A stretch of DNA of 64,000 nucleotides from a bacterium HR25. GTDB lineage: Bacteria > Chloroflexota > Dehalococcoidia > SM23-28-2 > HRbin24. Made by a program: the position numbers and the translations under genes. Each line of letters begins with the position of its first letter. The stretch's first letter is position 1. The stretch is taken from NCBI GenBank assembly GCA_002898615.1, contig BEIB01000001.1, positions 1-64,000 on the forward strand, written 5' to 3'. Positions 1 through 8,799 of the stretch are shown piece by piece. The notes below the pieces were generated by a model. The model searched no databases. It was given only the letters and a program-made list of their open reading frames with translations, and was not told the origin of the DNA.

Positions 1-583
1 TGCGTAGATTGCGTGAGCAGGTGCAGCCTATTCAGTTGCCCGTTCGCCTTCTGGCTGATCACCCCACCTCCCCCCATGGAACCGCCGGCCCGGGTCGCAG
101 CCTGTCGCCGGGGCTACCGCTCCCGCTTGGTAAACTAGGATTACCGAACAGTCACCCCTTGTGCTCGTCCGTCGCGTCGGTCGTCAGTGACTTTTGCGCC
201 TAGACCGTCCGGCGCCGGAGACTACGGCCTCTGCGTCCCGGCCTTCCATCTGCCTCCTCTCCCGGCCCGGAGGCCGTCAGCGGCGCTCCCTTCCCGGGAT
301 CGCTCCTGACGAGGGCCCAGTCTGATGGCCAACAATATGGGCCGCCCCCCTCCCCCTGTCAAGCGCCGGGTCGCGAATTTTCCATAACATTTAACGAAAC
401 ACTTCCCGGGATATTTCTAACCCGCTGCCATGGCCTGGAGCCTGTTCTAGGGCCTGCTAAGCGGCCATAGCTGGCCCGGCCCCACCGAAGGGGACCGCTC
501 CCAACGGGCTAGGCAACAATGGCCGCCGTGGATGACGGTTCCGAGGATACGCCACTCCATACCCCCCTGCTATCTTCGCCGCT
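1..583. other. Upstream region without a supportable gene
   Basis: No reading frame here looks like a real protein. The longest short frames have no recognisable motif and no ribosome binding site. An AT-rich pocket at about 374-422 stands out against the GC-rich background and may hold the promoter of the downstream kinase/GH57/ABC operon, but no clear -35/-10 pair can be assigned. Confidence 0.4.
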
Positions 584-1633
584 GTGGAGCGGCCCTGGAC
601 AGCGATGGCGGGAAGGGCCCGCCGAGGGAGGATACAGTTGGAGGGCGGTAGCGCTGCCCAGGTGACGAGGGAAGGGCCCGCTGGGCGAGCCCTGGAGGAG
701 GTGGTGGCGCGGGCGCTGGCTGAGTGCGGCCTCCTTGTCCAGGGCTGTCGGGGGCGCGTGGTGCGCCCTTCCAGGTCGCGGCCTGTCTTCCGCTACGACG
801 TCTCCTACCTGGCGGAGGGTACGGGACGCCCTCTGCGCGCCGTGGTCATAGCCAAGGGCTACTATCGGGAGGACGGGGCCCGGACCTTCGCCTACATGAG
901 CCGGCTGTGGGAGGACGGCTTCGGGGAGGACAGTCGTCTCACCATCCCGCGGCCCTTCGCCTACATCCCCGATGCCAGCCTCCTTCTTCAGGGGCAGGCG
1001 CAGGGCAAGTCCCTCTATCTGTACCTGGACGAGCCAGCCGCTGCCCTGGGCCCGGTACGGCTGACGGCCCGCTGGCTGGCCAAGCTGCACGCGGCCAGCC
1101 TCGTCACCGCTCCCGTCCTCCCCTACGAGTACGAGGTGGAGAAGGTGGGCACCTACGCGCGGGTGCTGGCCGGCCTCCATCCCCTCTACGGAGAGCGCAT
1201 CCGCGCTCTGGCCGGCGCCGTCCTCTCCTCTCTGCTGGCGCTGGCATCGGCCAGCAAGACGCCCACGCACGGCGATTTCCAGCCCAAGAACATCTTCGTC
1301 CACCGGGGCCGGGTCACCGTCATAGACTTCGACCGCTTCGCCCTGGCCCACCCGGCGCGGGACCTGGGCCACTTCATCGGCCAGAGCATGACCATGTCCT
1401 ACGTGCGGACGGGCTCCTTCGACGCCATCGCGCCGTGGAACGCCGCCTTTCTGGACGAATACGTGGCCTGGGGCTCCCAGACGGCGCTGGAGGGGCTCCC
1501 CGTCTTCGTGGCCCGGGCCTTCCTGGAGATCCTCTACTACAAGCTCTTCGTGCGGCCGGTGAAAGACCCTTCCTTCCTCCCTGTCTGGCTGGCGGAGGCG
1601 GAGGGGTGGCTGGCCCGGGGAGGGGGCTGGTGA
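584..1633 (+). CDS. APH-fold phosphotransferase, catalytically intact
   Basis: Protein of 349 aa of the aminoglycoside/choline/homoserine-kinase-like superfamily, which transfers the ATP gamma-phosphate to small hydroxyl compounds. The Brenner motif HGDFQPKN is at residues 229-236 (catalytic Asp231, metal-binding Asn236), and the DFG-equivalent IDFDR is at 247-251. It is the only one of four APH-fold proteins in this operon with both catalytic positions intact. It is most like the third one (6701-7717). The GTG start at 584 is tentative; an ATG at 605 is equally possible. Its stop overlaps the GH57 start (GTGA). Substrate unknown; the glycosidase next door suggests a sugar or glycan, which is inference. 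Confidence 0.8.
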   Translation: MERPWTAMAGRARRGRIQLEGGSAAQVTREGPAGRALEEVVARALAECGLLVQGCRGRVVRPSRSRPVFRYDVSYLAEGTGRPLRAVVIAKGYYREDGARTFAYMSRLWEDGFGEDSRLTIPRPFAYIPDASLLLQGQAQGKSLYLYLDEPAAALGPVRLTARWLAKLHAASLVTAPVLPYEYEVEKVGTYARVLAGLHPLYGERIRALAGAVLSSLLALASASKTPTHGDFQPKNIFVHRGRVTVIDFDRFALAHPARDLGHFIGQSMTMSYVRTGSFDAIAPWNAAFLDEYVAWGSQTALEGLPVFVARAFLEILYYKLFVRPVKDPSFLPVWLAEAEGWLARGGGW

Positions 1634-3648
1634 GCGGCGTGTGGCCAGGCAGGAAGGGAGGACAGCGGGGCAGCCGGACGCTCCCTCTGGCCATAGTCCA
1701 GCACGGCCAGCAGTACCTGATAACCGATGGTTACGACAGCCGCGAGGGGCTCTCCGAGGTGCTGGAGTCCTTCGCCGCTGTCTTCGCTCTGCACCTGCGC
1801 TACGGCGTCCCCTTCCACCTCCACCTGAGCGGTACCCTCATTGAGGCGATAGCCTGGTACTCCCCCCAGTTCTTCGACTGGATCAAGGCCCTGAGGCAGC
1901 GCGGCCTGGTAGAGCTTCTGGGCAGCGCCTACGCTCAGAACATCATGCCTCTCTTCTCCGCCGAGCATAACCTGCGCCAGCTCAACGAGTCCCTGCGCCT
2001 CTACCGCCGGCACCTGGAGGTGGAGCCGACGGAGGTGAGGGGCTTCTGGGTGCCGGAGCGGGTCTGGGACACGGAGAGGCTGGCCCCTGTCCTGCGCAGC
2101 TCCCGCCTCGCCAACGGCGGCTACCATTACGTCCTTCTGGACGACCGCCTCTCTTACCCCCTGGACGGCTCTTACGAGGGGAGCGAGCGACAGCGCTTCG
2201 ACGGGACGAGCGCTCCCGCCCTGGTGCCACGGGGGGAGGCGCCCCGCCTGAGGACGATGGCGGAGTTCGGCGGCGGCCGGCACCTGGAACCCTACTGGAT
2301 AGAGGGAGGGGACGGGCTGGCCGCCCTTCCCATCTCCGGGGAGCTGCGCTACTTCGTCCCTCCCCTGAACGACAGCCGCTGGGACTGCCTGCTGGAAGCC
2401 CTGCGGCTAATGGCCGCCCACGGACCGGGAAGCATCGCCGTCTACGGGGACGATCTGGAGAAGACGGCGGCGGTGGGCCCCTGGGGAGACAGTCCCTGGC
2501 GCCCGGAGCGGCTCCGACCCTATGAGGAGTTCCTGGCCTGGCTGCGGGAGGAGCCGATGGTCCAGCCGGTGTTGCTCTCGCCCTGGCTGGCGGAGCACCC
2601 GCCGCGGGCACAGCGCCGCGTAGACGCCGGCACCTACTACGAGCTGGCCCACGCCATGGGCGCGGGGGAGGACTACCGGCGCTGGTGGCTCTCCCCGGAG
2701 TGGCGCCCCTACCGGGAGCTCCTGACGGAGGCGGAGGCGCTCCTGCTGGGCGCCGGCCCGCTGGCGCGGTCGGCCCTGGGGGAGCTGGCCTGGAAGCATC
2801 TCATGGCCTGCAGCTACGAGACGGGCTGGCATGTGATGGAGGAGGGCGGCCCGCGTCCCGCTCCCTGGTCCAGGGCGCTGGCCGCCCAGGCCCGCACCGT
2901 GCGGGTGATGCTGGCCGCCGCCCGCTGGCAGCAGGAGCGGGATGGCAAGGCCCATGCCCAGCTCCTGGACATCGATGACGATGGCCACCTGGAGGTGGTG
3001 CTCAAGGGCGACTGCCTCTACGCCGTCCTCTCCCCGGACTACGGCGGTCGCCTGGTCTACCTGTTCGAGCTGCGGCCGGAGGGGGGCTGTCTGGTGGTGG
3101 GCAACCCGGCCGACGACTGGAACTGGCAGGAGGAGCCCAACCGCTTCATGGAGGTGCCCCGCAACCATCCGGGCGGCTTCGCCGACGTGGGACACGAGAA
3201 CGAGCGCTACCTGGTGCGGTCGCTGAAGTCCGGGCGAAGGGAGGCAGAGGTGCACCTGACCAACGCCGAGGCCGGCAGCCCCCTCTTCGGGACGAGAAAG
3301 GTCTTCCGGCTGAGGGCGGCGGAGGGCTACCTGGAGGTGGCCTACCGGCTGCCACGGGGACTGACGGCGCTGGCGGTGGAGTGTTGCCTCTCGCCGGACT
3401 ACCTGGTGCTGCTGAGGGGCGGCCGGAGGCTCATCAGGCCCTTCGGGGCGGGGAGCGCGCGGGGCTGGCGCAACGGTCCCGTCTGCGTCTGGGTGCGCCT
3501 CCCCTCGGGGGAGCCTGTGGCCTGGGACACGCCGGCCCAGGAGGCGTGCGGCCACGGCATGATGCTGCGCCTCACGGCCTACGGGCCGGACTTTCGTCTG
3601 CAACTCGGTACGGGGCTCGCCGTGCCAGCCGAGGTGAGGGGACTATGA
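1630..3648 (+). CDS. Glycoside hydrolase family 57 (alpha-glucan amylase/glucanotransferase type)
   Basis: Protein of 672 aa. GH57 enzymes are retaining alpha-glucan hydrolases or 4-alpha-glucanotransferases with an N-terminal (beta/alpha)7 barrel. Visible motifs are the early HGQQ, the nucleophile motif GFWVPERVW (Glu143) and the acid/base motif YGDDLEK (Asp274/Asp275). The region after about residue 430 is a beta-rich domain like the C-terminal domain of GH57 glucanotransferases. There is no signal peptide, so it is probably cytosolic. The GTG start at 1630 overlaps the previous stop, and the gene ends in an ATGA overlap with the ABC transporter, so co-transcription is likely. The frame stays open far upstream, but that part is antiparallel to nothing and overlaps the kinase gene, so it was discarded. 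Confidence 0.88.
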   Translation: MSGVWPGRKGGQRGSRTLPLAIVQHGQQYLITDGYDSREGLSEVLESFAAVFALHLRYGVPFHLHLSGTLIEAIAWYSPQFFDWIKALRQRGLVELLGSAYAQNIMPLFSAEHNLRQLNESLRLYRRHLEVEPTEVRGFWVPERVWDTERLAPVLRSSRLANGGYHYVLLDDRLSYPLDGSYEGSERQRFDGTSAPALVPRGEAPRLRTMAEFGGGRHLEPYWIEGGDGLAALPISGELRYFVPPLNDSRWDCLLEALRLMAAHGPGSIAVYGDDLEKTAAVGPWGDSPWRPERLRPYEEFLAWLREEPMVQPVLLSPWLAEHPPRAQRRVDAGTYYELAHAMGAGEDYRRWWLSPEWRPYRELLTEAEALLLGAGPLARSALGELAWKHLMACSYETGWHVMEEGGPRPAPWSRALAAQARTVRVMLAAARWQQERDGKAHAQLLDIDDDGHLEVVLKGDCLYAVLSPDYGGRLVYLFELRPEGGCLVVGNPADDWNWQEEPNRFMEVPRNHPGGFADVGHENERYLVRSLKSGRREAEVHLTNAEAGSPLFGTRKVFRLRAAEGYLEVAYRLPRGLTALAVECCLSPDYLVLLRGGRRLIRPFGAGSARGWRNGPVCVWVRLPSGEPVAWDTPAQEACGHGMMLRLTAYGPDFRLQLGTGLAVPAEVRGL

Positions 3649-5576
3649 GGGGGCTACGTCTCTTCCCGTTCAAGAGAGGCCGCCGGAGGGAGCCTCAGGA
3701 GCCGGGCGGGATGAGGGCCCGCGATGTGGTCCACACCTTCCGGCCCTTCGTGCAGCCGCAGGTGCCGGCCATCGTCCTGGCGGCGTTGCTGGTGGCGGCA
3801 GGTACAGGCACCGGCCTCCTGCGCCCCTGGCCCCTCAAGTTCCTCTTCGACAGAGTGCTGGCCCCGGGGACGACCCTCTCCTCCATCTATCTCTTCCTGG
3901 CGGTCATCGCCGGGGCCATCGCTGGCATCGCCATTCTGGACGGCCTGCTGGGCTTCGTCCGTCAGTACATCATGAAGGCGGCGGGCCAGAAGGTGGCCTT
4001 CCGCTTGCGGGTGGCCCTCTATGCCCAGCTCCAGCGCCTCTCCCTGACCTTCCACGACCAGCAGCGCACGGGAGACCTCATCACACGGGTGACCAAGGAC
4101 GTGGACAAGGTGCAGGAGCTCATCACCAACAACGTGGTGGAGGCCAGCTCCAACCTGATGATGCTGCTGGGGATGCTGGGGGTGATGTTCTGGCTGGACT
4201 GGCAACTGAGCCTGGTGACGGTAGCCCTGAGCCCTCTCCTTTTCATCACGGTCTCCCGCTACCGGCAGCGCATCAAGCAGGCGGAGCAGTATGTGCGGCG
4301 CAAGGAAGGGGACATCACCTCCCTGGCCCAGGAGACCATCTCCTCCATCCGCCTGGTGAAGGCCTTCGGGCGGGAGGAGTTCGAGACGGACCGTTTCGAG
4401 GCCCACTCAGAGGAGGCTCTGGGGGCCAATCTGCGGGTCTCGCGGGCGGAGGCGGCCTTCAGCTCCCTCATCGACGTGCTGACGGCCTGTGCCCTGGCGG
4501 CCATGGTCTGGGTGGGGGCGCAGCGCGTCCTGTCCGGCAGCCTCACCGAGGGCGACCTCATCATCTTCATCTCCTACCTGCGGGACTTCTACGGGCCTAC
4601 GCGCACCCTCTCCAAGCTGCTGGGGCAGGTGAGCCGCACCAGTGTGCGGGCGGAGAAAATAGCGGAGGTTCTGCGGGAGGAACCCCAGGTGCGGGACAGG
4701 CCGGACGCCAGGCCGGCGCCTCCCCTGCGGGGCCACATTGAGTTCCGGCACGTGAGCTTCGCCTACATCCCCGGGCAGCCGGTGCTGTGGGACGTCAGCT
4801 TCGAGGTGCGGCCCGGGCAGGTGCTGGCGGTGGTGGGCCCCACGGGCGCCGGCAAGAGCACCATCGCCGCCCTCGTCGCCCGCCTCTACGATCCCACGGA
4901 GGGCAGCGTCCTCGTCGACGGGGAGGACATCCGCTCTTACAAGCTGGCCACCCTGCAGTCCCAGATCAGCTTCGTGCTCCAGAACTCAGTCCTCTTCCAT
5001 GCCACGGTGCGGGAGAACATCGCCTACGGGAGGCCGGAGGCCACCCTAGAGGAGATCATAGCCGCCGCCAAGGTGGCCAATGCCCACGACTTCATCATGG
5101 CCCTGCCGGACGGCTACGACACGGTCATCGGCGAGCGGGGGGACACCCTGTCCGGGGGGCAGCGACAGCGGATCGCCATCGCACGGGCGGTGGTGCGCAA
5201 CGCCCCCATCCTGGTCCTGGACGAGCCCACCACCGGCCTGGACGCCGAGGCGGAGCGCACCGTCCTGGATGCCCTGGACCGCCTGATGGCCGGGAAGACC
5301 ACCATCGTCATCGCTCATAAGCTGAGCACCGTCCGCCGGGCGGACCTCATCTTGGTCATAGAGGGAGGGCGCATCGTGGAGCGGGGGACCCATGAGGAGC
5401 TGTTGCGGCATGAGGGACGGTATGCCCGTCTGTACCGTCTCTCCCAGGCGCTCCCGGCGGAGCGGGCCGGGCCACGTGATGCGGCCATCGGCCTGCTGGA
5501 GGGGCCGGCCCCACCGTCGGTGACGGAGGAGGGGAGCGTCCCCCTGGAGGAAGCCAGCAAGCCCGACAGGCAGTGA
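3645..5576 (+). CDS. ABC exporter, fused permease-ATPase (MsbA/multidrug type)
   Basis: Half-transporter of 643 aa. An N-terminal six-helix exporter domain occupies about residues 40-340. The nucleotide-binding domain follows, with Walker A GPTGAGKST (398-406), signature LSGGQ (502-506), Walker B ILVLDEP (Asp526, catalytic Glu527) and an IAHKLST H-loop. It would work as a homodimer exporting a lipid, glycolipid or drug. The ATG at 3645 overlaps the GH57 stop as ATGA; the long in-frame extension upstream is rejected. A Pro/Glu-rich tail of about 50 residues follows the ATPase domain. Its place between a GH57 enzyme and APH-fold proteins suggests a dedicated substrate, which is inference. Confidence 0.92.
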   Translation: MRGLRLFPFKRGRRREPQEPGGMRARDVVHTFRPFVQPQVPAIVLAALLVAAGTGTGLLRPWPLKFLFDRVLAPGTTLSSIYLFLAVIAGAIAGIAILDGLLGFVRQYIMKAAGQKVAFRLRVALYAQLQRLSLTFHDQQRTGDLITRVTKDVDKVQELITNNVVEASSNLMMLLGMLGVMFWLDWQLSLVTVALSPLLFITVSRYRQRIKQAEQYVRRKEGDITSLAQETISSIRLVKAFGREEFETDRFEAHSEEALGANLRVSRAEAAFSSLIDVLTACALAAMVWVGAQRVLSGSLTEGDLIIFISYLRDFYGPTRTLSKLLGQVSRTSVRAEKIAEVLREEPQVRDRPDARPAPPLRGHIEFRHVSFAYIPGQPVLWDVSFEVRPGQVLAVVGPTGAGKSTIAALVARLYDPTEGSVLVDGEDIRSYKLATLQSQISFVLQNSVLFHATVRENIAYGRPEATLEEIIAAAKVANAHDFIMALPDGYDTVIGERGDTLSGGQRQRIAIARAVVRNAPILVLDEPTTGLDAEAERTVLDALDRLMAGKTTIVIAHKLSTVRRADLILVIEGGRIVERGTHEELLRHEGRYARLYRLSQALPAERAGPRDAAIGLLEGPAPPSVTEEGSVPLEEASKPDRQ

Positions 5577-5589
5577 GGAGGGGAGGAAG

Positions 5590-6678
5590 ATGTCGGTTCC
5601 CGAACGCCCCGTGACGGCCTATCACCAGCGGGACACCCTGGCCCCGGAGACGGTGGAGGCCCTGCAGCGGCTCTACGACATCGGCGAATGGCTGGCCTGG
5701 GAGAGGACGCCCAAGGGATCCTCCAACGTGAGCTTTTTCCTGACCACCACCTGCGGCCGCTACGTCCTCCGCCAGTCCAACCGACGCAAGAGCGGGACGG
5801 CCCTGCGCTTCGAGGTGCGGCTCATCGATTATCTCCGCTCCCGGGGCTATCCCGCCCCGGAGCCGGTCCCCACCTGGACGGGCGAGCAGTACGCCGATGT
5901 GGACGGCCACCTCTTCCTGATGACCGCCTTCATCCCGGGCTCTCCCTACGACGCCGGCCGGGAGGCCCACCTGGTGGCCGCCGGCCGGGGCCTGGGCCTC
6001 TACCACCGCCTGGTGGCGGAGTTCCCGGGGCCCTACTACCACCAGCCGTCGCCCTTCCTCATCGCCCTGGGGACGAGAGGGCTGGGGCGGCTGGCCGAGG
6101 TGCAACTGGCCACCCGTGCCCTCCTGAGCGCCGGGGAGCGCAGGCGCCTGGAAGACGCCCTGGCCCGCGTGGGCGGCCAACTGGTGCGGGTGCAGAAGGC
6201 GCTGGGCGAGCTCTACCGTGACCTGCCCAAGCTGATAGTCCACGGCTCCTTCGGCCGCTCCGCTCTCATATACCGGGACGACGAGCTGGTGGGGGTGGTG
6301 GACTACGACCGTGCGAGCCTGGAGGCCCGGGCCATGGACCTGGCCTACAGCGTCAAGGCCTTCTGCCGCGTCCACGATGACGGCAGCCCGGAGCACCGCA
6401 TCGGCCTGGACTACCCTCGTTGTCGCGCCTTTCTGGACGCCTACCGGGAGGTGGAGCCCCTGGCAGCGGAGGAATTGCGGTCGTTGCCCCTCATCTTCCG
6501 CGCCCAGCGGCTGGTGAAGGTGCTGCGCAAGTGCCACAACTTCCTGGTGAAGAACGCCATGGTCCCCCAGCAGCCGAAGGACGCCCGCAAGCTCATGGTC
6601 ATGCTGGAGAGAGAGGCGGTGCGCCTGCGCTGGCTGGAGGAGCACGCCGCGGACCTGCAGATAGCCCTCGCGGGCTGA
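5590..6678 (+). CDS. APH-fold protein, predicted pseudokinase (type-II homoserine kinase-like)
   Basis: Protein of 362 aa with the overall layout of the APH/homoserine kinase II family. The catalytic loop reads HGSFGRSA at residues 218-225, so the catalytic Asp is Ser220 and the metal-binding Asn is Ala225. The second metal Asp survives in VDYD (Asp238). The N-lobe beta-strand reads YVLRQ, with Arg where many family members have the nucleotide-contacting Lys. It is a clear paralogue of the gene at 7732-8772 along the full length, including the C-terminal helical part. A good Shine-Dalgarno (GGAGGA) precedes the ATG. Phosphotransfer is doubtful; a binding or regulatory role is possible. Confidence 0.78.
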   Translation: MSVPERPVTAYHQRDTLAPETVEALQRLYDIGEWLAWERTPKGSSNVSFFLTTTCGRYVLRQSNRRKSGTALRFEVRLIDYLRSRGYPAPEPVPTWTGEQYADVDGHLFLMTAFIPGSPYDAGREAHLVAAGRGLGLYHRLVAEFPGPYYHQPSPFLIALGTRGLGRLAEVQLATRALLSAGERRRLEDALARVGGQLVRVQKALGELYRDLPKLIVHGSFGRSALIYRDDELVGVVDYDRASLEARAMDLAYSVKAFCRVHDDGSPEHRIGLDYPRCRAFLDAYREVEPLAAEELRSLPLIFRAQRLVKVLRKCHNFLVKNAMVPQQPKDARKLMVMLEREAVRLRWLEEHAADLQIALAG

Positions 6679-6700
6679 GGGGCCGAGGGAGGAGGAGAGG

Positions 6701-7717
6701 ATGCCTTCTACCAAAGAGGTGAAGCTGGAGCTGGGCCAGCGGGTGGCCACCATCAGCCAGCCGCGCTTCCTGGACGCCTGGGTCCGGCCCTGCCTGGGGG
6801 CGGAGGCCGGCGAGCCCGGCCGCTGGGAGGCCCGTATCGTCCAGCTGGACGGGACGGGGGCGGCCACCGTGGAGCTGAGGGCCGATGGTGGCCCCCGCCT
6901 CTTCGCCAAGCTCTATCCGGACGAGAGCGGGCTCGCCATCTTCCAGAAGCTGCTGGACCTGCGGGCCGCCGGCCTGGGGTGCGGCGAGCGCTATCAGGCG
7001 GTGGAGCCCCTGGCCTTCTTCCCGGAGTACGGGATGCTGGTCACCAGGGCGGCCGAAGGGGTCGCCGTGTCCGAGCACATCGGCGGGGACGAGGAGGCCC
7101 TCCTGCGCGGCGTGCGGGAGGCGGCCCTCTGGCTGGCCCGCCTCCACACCCTGCCGGTGCGCTTCGGCAGTCCCCAGTCCCTCCTCTCCTCCGGGGAGCT
7201 GCTCTCATTGGCCAGACGGTTGGTGAAGGTGGTGGTGCAGCGGCCAGGGCACAAAAAGCTGGCGCTGGAGATGATCCGTGCCCTGGAGGAGGTGGCCGAG
7301 ACCACCCGGGAGGGACTGCTGGTCCAGAGCCATGGCCAGTACCGCCCCATCCACGTCTTCGTCAGCGACGAGCGGGTGACGGTGATAGACCTGGACCGCA
7401 GCCGGCCCTGCGACCCGGCCCGGGACGTGGCCGAGTTCGTCCACCGGCTGCGCATGGGGATGTTCTGGCACGGTGGCGCCATCTCCCGGGCGGACAGGCC
7501 CACCGCTCTCTTCCTCCAGACCTACCAGGAGGCGGTGGGGGAGCCCTCTCACCTGGCCAACCTCCGCTTCCACTGGGCTCGCTACATCTTCCACAGCCTG
7601 AACAACAAGCTCAAGGGTGGTGGCGAGGAGGGGCCGGACGGCCAGGAGGTAGAGGCCACGGTGGAGTTCTATCGCTCAGAGTTCCAGGACGTCTTGAAGG
7701 GCCGGCTGCTCCCCTAG
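6701..7717 (+). CDS. APH-fold protein with altered catalytic loop
   Basis: Protein of 338 aa, closest in the window to the first kinase (584-1633); both share the LAxLH helix, the catalytic-loop context and the DPARD motif. Here the loop reads HGQYRPIH at 211-218: the catalytic Asp is Gln213 and the Asn is His218, while IDLDR (Asp230, Asp232) is intact. A strong GGAGGAGAGG precedes the ATG at 6701. The gene lies 22 nt after its neighbour and 14 nt before the next paralogue, so it belongs to the same operon. It is probably a pseudokinase or an enzyme with altered chemistry. Confidence 0.75.
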   Translation: MPSTKEVKLELGQRVATISQPRFLDAWVRPCLGAEAGEPGRWEARIVQLDGTGAATVELRADGGPRLFAKLYPDESGLAIFQKLLDLRAAGLGCGERYQAVEPLAFFPEYGMLVTRAAEGVAVSEHIGGDEEALLRGVREAALWLARLHTLPVRFGSPQSLLSSGELLSLARRLVKVVVQRPGHKKLALEMIRALEEVAETTREGLLVQSHGQYRPIHVFVSDERVTVIDLDRSRPCDPARDVAEFVHRLRMGMFWHGGAISRADRPTALFLQTYQEAVGEPSHLANLRFHWARYIFHSLNNKLKGGGEEGPDGQEVEATVEFYRSEFQDVLKGRLLP

Positions 7718-7731
7718 AGCGAGGCGGTGCC

Positions 7732-8772
7732 ATGGAGACGACGCTGCCCGTGGAGGTGCTCAGCAGGGCCTACCGCCTGGGGCGGTGGGAGTCGGTGCGG
7801 CTGCTGCCGGGGGGCAAGAGCCAGCACTATCACATAGTGACCACCGGCGGGGAGTACGTGCTGCGGCGCTCTCATCGGTCCAAGACGGCGGCGGCCATGA
7901 CCTTCGAGCACAGCCTCATCCGGCACCTGCGCCAGCACGGCTTCCCCGCCCCGGAGGTGGTGCCCACTGGGGAGGGCGGGACGTGGCTCAGCGTGGACGG
8001 CCGCCTCTACAGCGTGTCCGTCTTCGTGCGAGGCTCGCCCTATCAGGCGGGCAACCGGGAGCACCTGCGGGAGGTGGCCAGGGCGCTGGCCCGCTACCAC
8101 AGTATCGTGGACTCCTTCCGCCCGCCCTGCCTGGGCCTGGTGGCCCCCTTCCTGCCGGAGGGCCTGGGCCGCCGGCTTCGGGAGCTGCCGCCCCTGGAGA
8201 GCGGAGCGCCCCCTCTGGTCGCCCGGGGCGACGGTGACCCCAGGGCGAAGGAGGCCCTGGCCCTCCTTCCCTACCTGCTGACGAAGGGCAGAGAGGTGCT
8301 GAGGGCCCTGGAGGAGCTCTATCCGCAGTTGCCGCCGGCGGTGGTCCACGCCGGCTGCCGGAGGGGGAGCGCCCTCTTCCAGGGAGACCGCCTGCTGGCC
8401 ATGCTGGACTTCGACAGTGCCCGCCTGGAGGCGCGGACCTTGGACCTGGCGGTGGCCCTCCACGACCTGGGCAAGGTCTATGGCGACCCGTCGTCGCCCC
8501 AGCACAAGGTGGCCCTGGACCTGAAGAACGTGCGCGAGTTCCTGCTCGCTTATCGGGAGGTGATGCCACTGCGAGAGGCGGAACTGGAGGTCCTGCCGGC
8601 CATTTTGATGGCCAAGCGACTGAGGCGGGCGCTGGGCCGGTGCCATCGTCTCCTGAGGGGTGAGCCCCTGTCCGATGGCGACCTGCGCAAGGTGCTGCTG
8701 GAGGCGGCCCGCGTCCAGTGGCTGGAGGCCCACGCCCGTGAGCTGCAGGAGGCGCTGGCCTCCGCAGCCTGA
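7732..8772 (+). CDS. APH-fold protein, predicted pseudokinase
   Basis: Protein of 346 aa, paralogue of the gene at 5590-6678. Shared landmarks are the YVLRR strand, the FPAPE segment, the GSPYQAG motif and the C-terminal helices ending in RVQWLEAHARELQ. The catalytic loop is the most degraded of the set: HAGCRRGS at 206-213, with Gly208 for the catalytic Asp and Ser213 for the Asn. LDFD (Asp226) remains. The ATG at 7732 was chosen because it follows the previous stop closely; the in-frame extension upstream overlaps the third paralogue. It ends 27 nt before the secreted propeller protein. Confidence 0.75.
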   Translation: METTLPVEVLSRAYRLGRWESVRLLPGGKSQHYHIVTTGGEYVLRRSHRSKTAAAMTFEHSLIRHLRQHGFPAPEVVPTGEGGTWLSVDGRLYSVSVFVRGSPYQAGNREHLREVARALARYHSIVDSFRPPCLGLVAPFLPEGLGRRLRELPPLESGAPPLVARGDGDPRAKEALALLPYLLTKGREVLRALEELYPQLPPAVVHAGCRRGSALFQGDRLLAMLDFDSARLEARTLDLAVALHDLGKVYGDPSSPQHKVALDLKNVREFLLAYREVMPLREAELEVLPAILMAKRLRRALGRCHRLLRGEPLSDGDLRKVLLEAARVQWLEAHARELQEALASAA

Positions 8773-8799
8773 CCCCTCAGCGGGGAGGAGGGAGAAGGG

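Noticed and set aside
9..203. 64-aa frame at the left edge
   Set aside because: No motif, no binding site, and composition unlike the neighbouring genes.
724..1629. N-terminal extension of the GH57 frame
   Set aside because: It overlaps the whole kinase gene in another frame and has no family similarity; the GTG at 1630 with GTGA coupling is preferred.
5590..8772. Homoserine kinase (ThrB) to complete the hom-thrC pathway
   Set aside because: The fold is similar, but the catalytic Asp and Asn are missing and the genes lie far from hom and thrC.
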